Shown here: piece by piece, positions 5,261 through 5,393 of the stretch
Layout: every line of letters starts with the position of its first letter
Numbering within the stretch: position 1 is the first letter of the stretch
Source: Hymenobacter sp.
Lineage (GTDB): Bacteria; Bacteroidota; Bacteroidia; Cytophagales; Hymenobacteraceae
Length of the DNA stretch: 5,393 nucleotides
Direction of reading: 5' to 3'
NCBI GenBank assembly: GCA_025362615.1
Contig: JANYFQ010000010.1
Location: forward strand, 1-5,393
Program-made: the position numbers and the translations under genes
Notes under the pieces: generated by a model
The model's input: only the letters and a program-made list of their open reading frames with translations
Told to the model about the DNA's origin: nothing
Database searches by the model: none

Positions 5261-5393
5261 TTACGCACTCGCCCCCACCAACGCGGGAATGAGGGGGTTT
5301 TGCAGGAGTTGGCGCAGGTAGGGTGCCCACTGCTGTTGGTGGGCTTGGTAAAGGGTTTGCCCGGCCTGGCGGGCGTACTGGTGCAGTGAAACC
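5261..5393 (-). CDS. C-terminal tail of an unidentified upstream gene (partial)
   Basis: Forty-three codons run in from the window edge and end at TAA (5261-5263), in a different frame from the large gene. The tail reads as a coherent, probably helical segment rich in Gln (9 of 43), with one Trp, containing 'LYQAHQQQWAPYLRQLLQ' and ending 'PALVGASA'. About 74% of its codons (32 of 43) end in G or C, as expected for a real gene in this DNA, whereas the large gene's frame over the overlapping stretch 5250-5330 manages 12 of 27. No Met start lies inside the window. I do not recognise the family: a cytoplasmic enzyme tail is possible, and a transposase tail cannot be excluded. It lies 11 bases before the large gene on the same strand, so the two may be co-transcribed. 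Confidence 0.72.
   Translation of the reverse strand, partial: VSLHQYARQAGQTLYQAHQQQWAPYLRQLLQNPLIPALVGASA

Noticed and set aside
4027..5268. A 413-codon minus-strand frame opening at GTG 5268
   Set aside because: It overlaps the real gene out of frame, and its translation is an Arg/Gly/Gln/His-rich shadow. The basic-aromatic start looks superficially like a leader but no coherent protein follows.
3993..5321. A 442-codon open frame on the plus strand
   Set aside because: Another antisense shadow over module A with the same low-complexity composition; the minus strand over the same bases encodes clear Big_5 and VCBS domains.

Overview
The window is almost entirely one very large protein-coding gene on the minus strand (about 5.24 kb, 1746 codons), plus the last 43 codons of a second minus-strand gene just upstream of it. 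The DNA is GC-rich with strong G/C preference at third codon positions. The large protein ends in a Type IX secretion system (T9SS) type A sorting domain, a signal known from the phylum Bacteroidota. High GC, the 'RAPARN' Ig-like domains, the 'QRYI...GYRHFSPP' segment and the 'LGNPYPSPLDW' motif together suggest a Hymenobacter-like member of the Cytophagales. That placement is by recognition, not by a search.

Layout, read in the direction of transcription (right to left). 5393-5261: C-terminal tail of an unidentified upstream gene. 5260-5250: an 11-base gap with no room for a promoter or terminator. 5249-9: the large gene. Its product has a signal peptide, then two copies of a ~533-residue module, each made of an Ig-like Big_5 domain, seven VCBS/FG-GAP calcium-loop repeats and an IPT/TIG domain. 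These are followed by a ~560-residue beta-rich region of the type found in Bacteroidota surface proteins, and finally the T9SS sorting domain. Bases 1-8 lie beyond the stop codon and show nothing.

The product is inferred to cross the inner membrane by Sec, cross the outer membrane by T9SS, and be released or anchored at the cell surface. Nothing in it looks enzymatic. Two predicted seven-bladed propellers joined by Ig-like domains fit a binding or adhesion role, but no ligand can be named. The best points for a second look are the whole-module duplication with exactly seven repeats per copy, the start site (a non-ATG start at 5249 fits much better than the longer frame opening at 5330), and the upstream gene tail that the longer reading would hide. 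I found no RNA gene, CRISPR array or complete mobile element.
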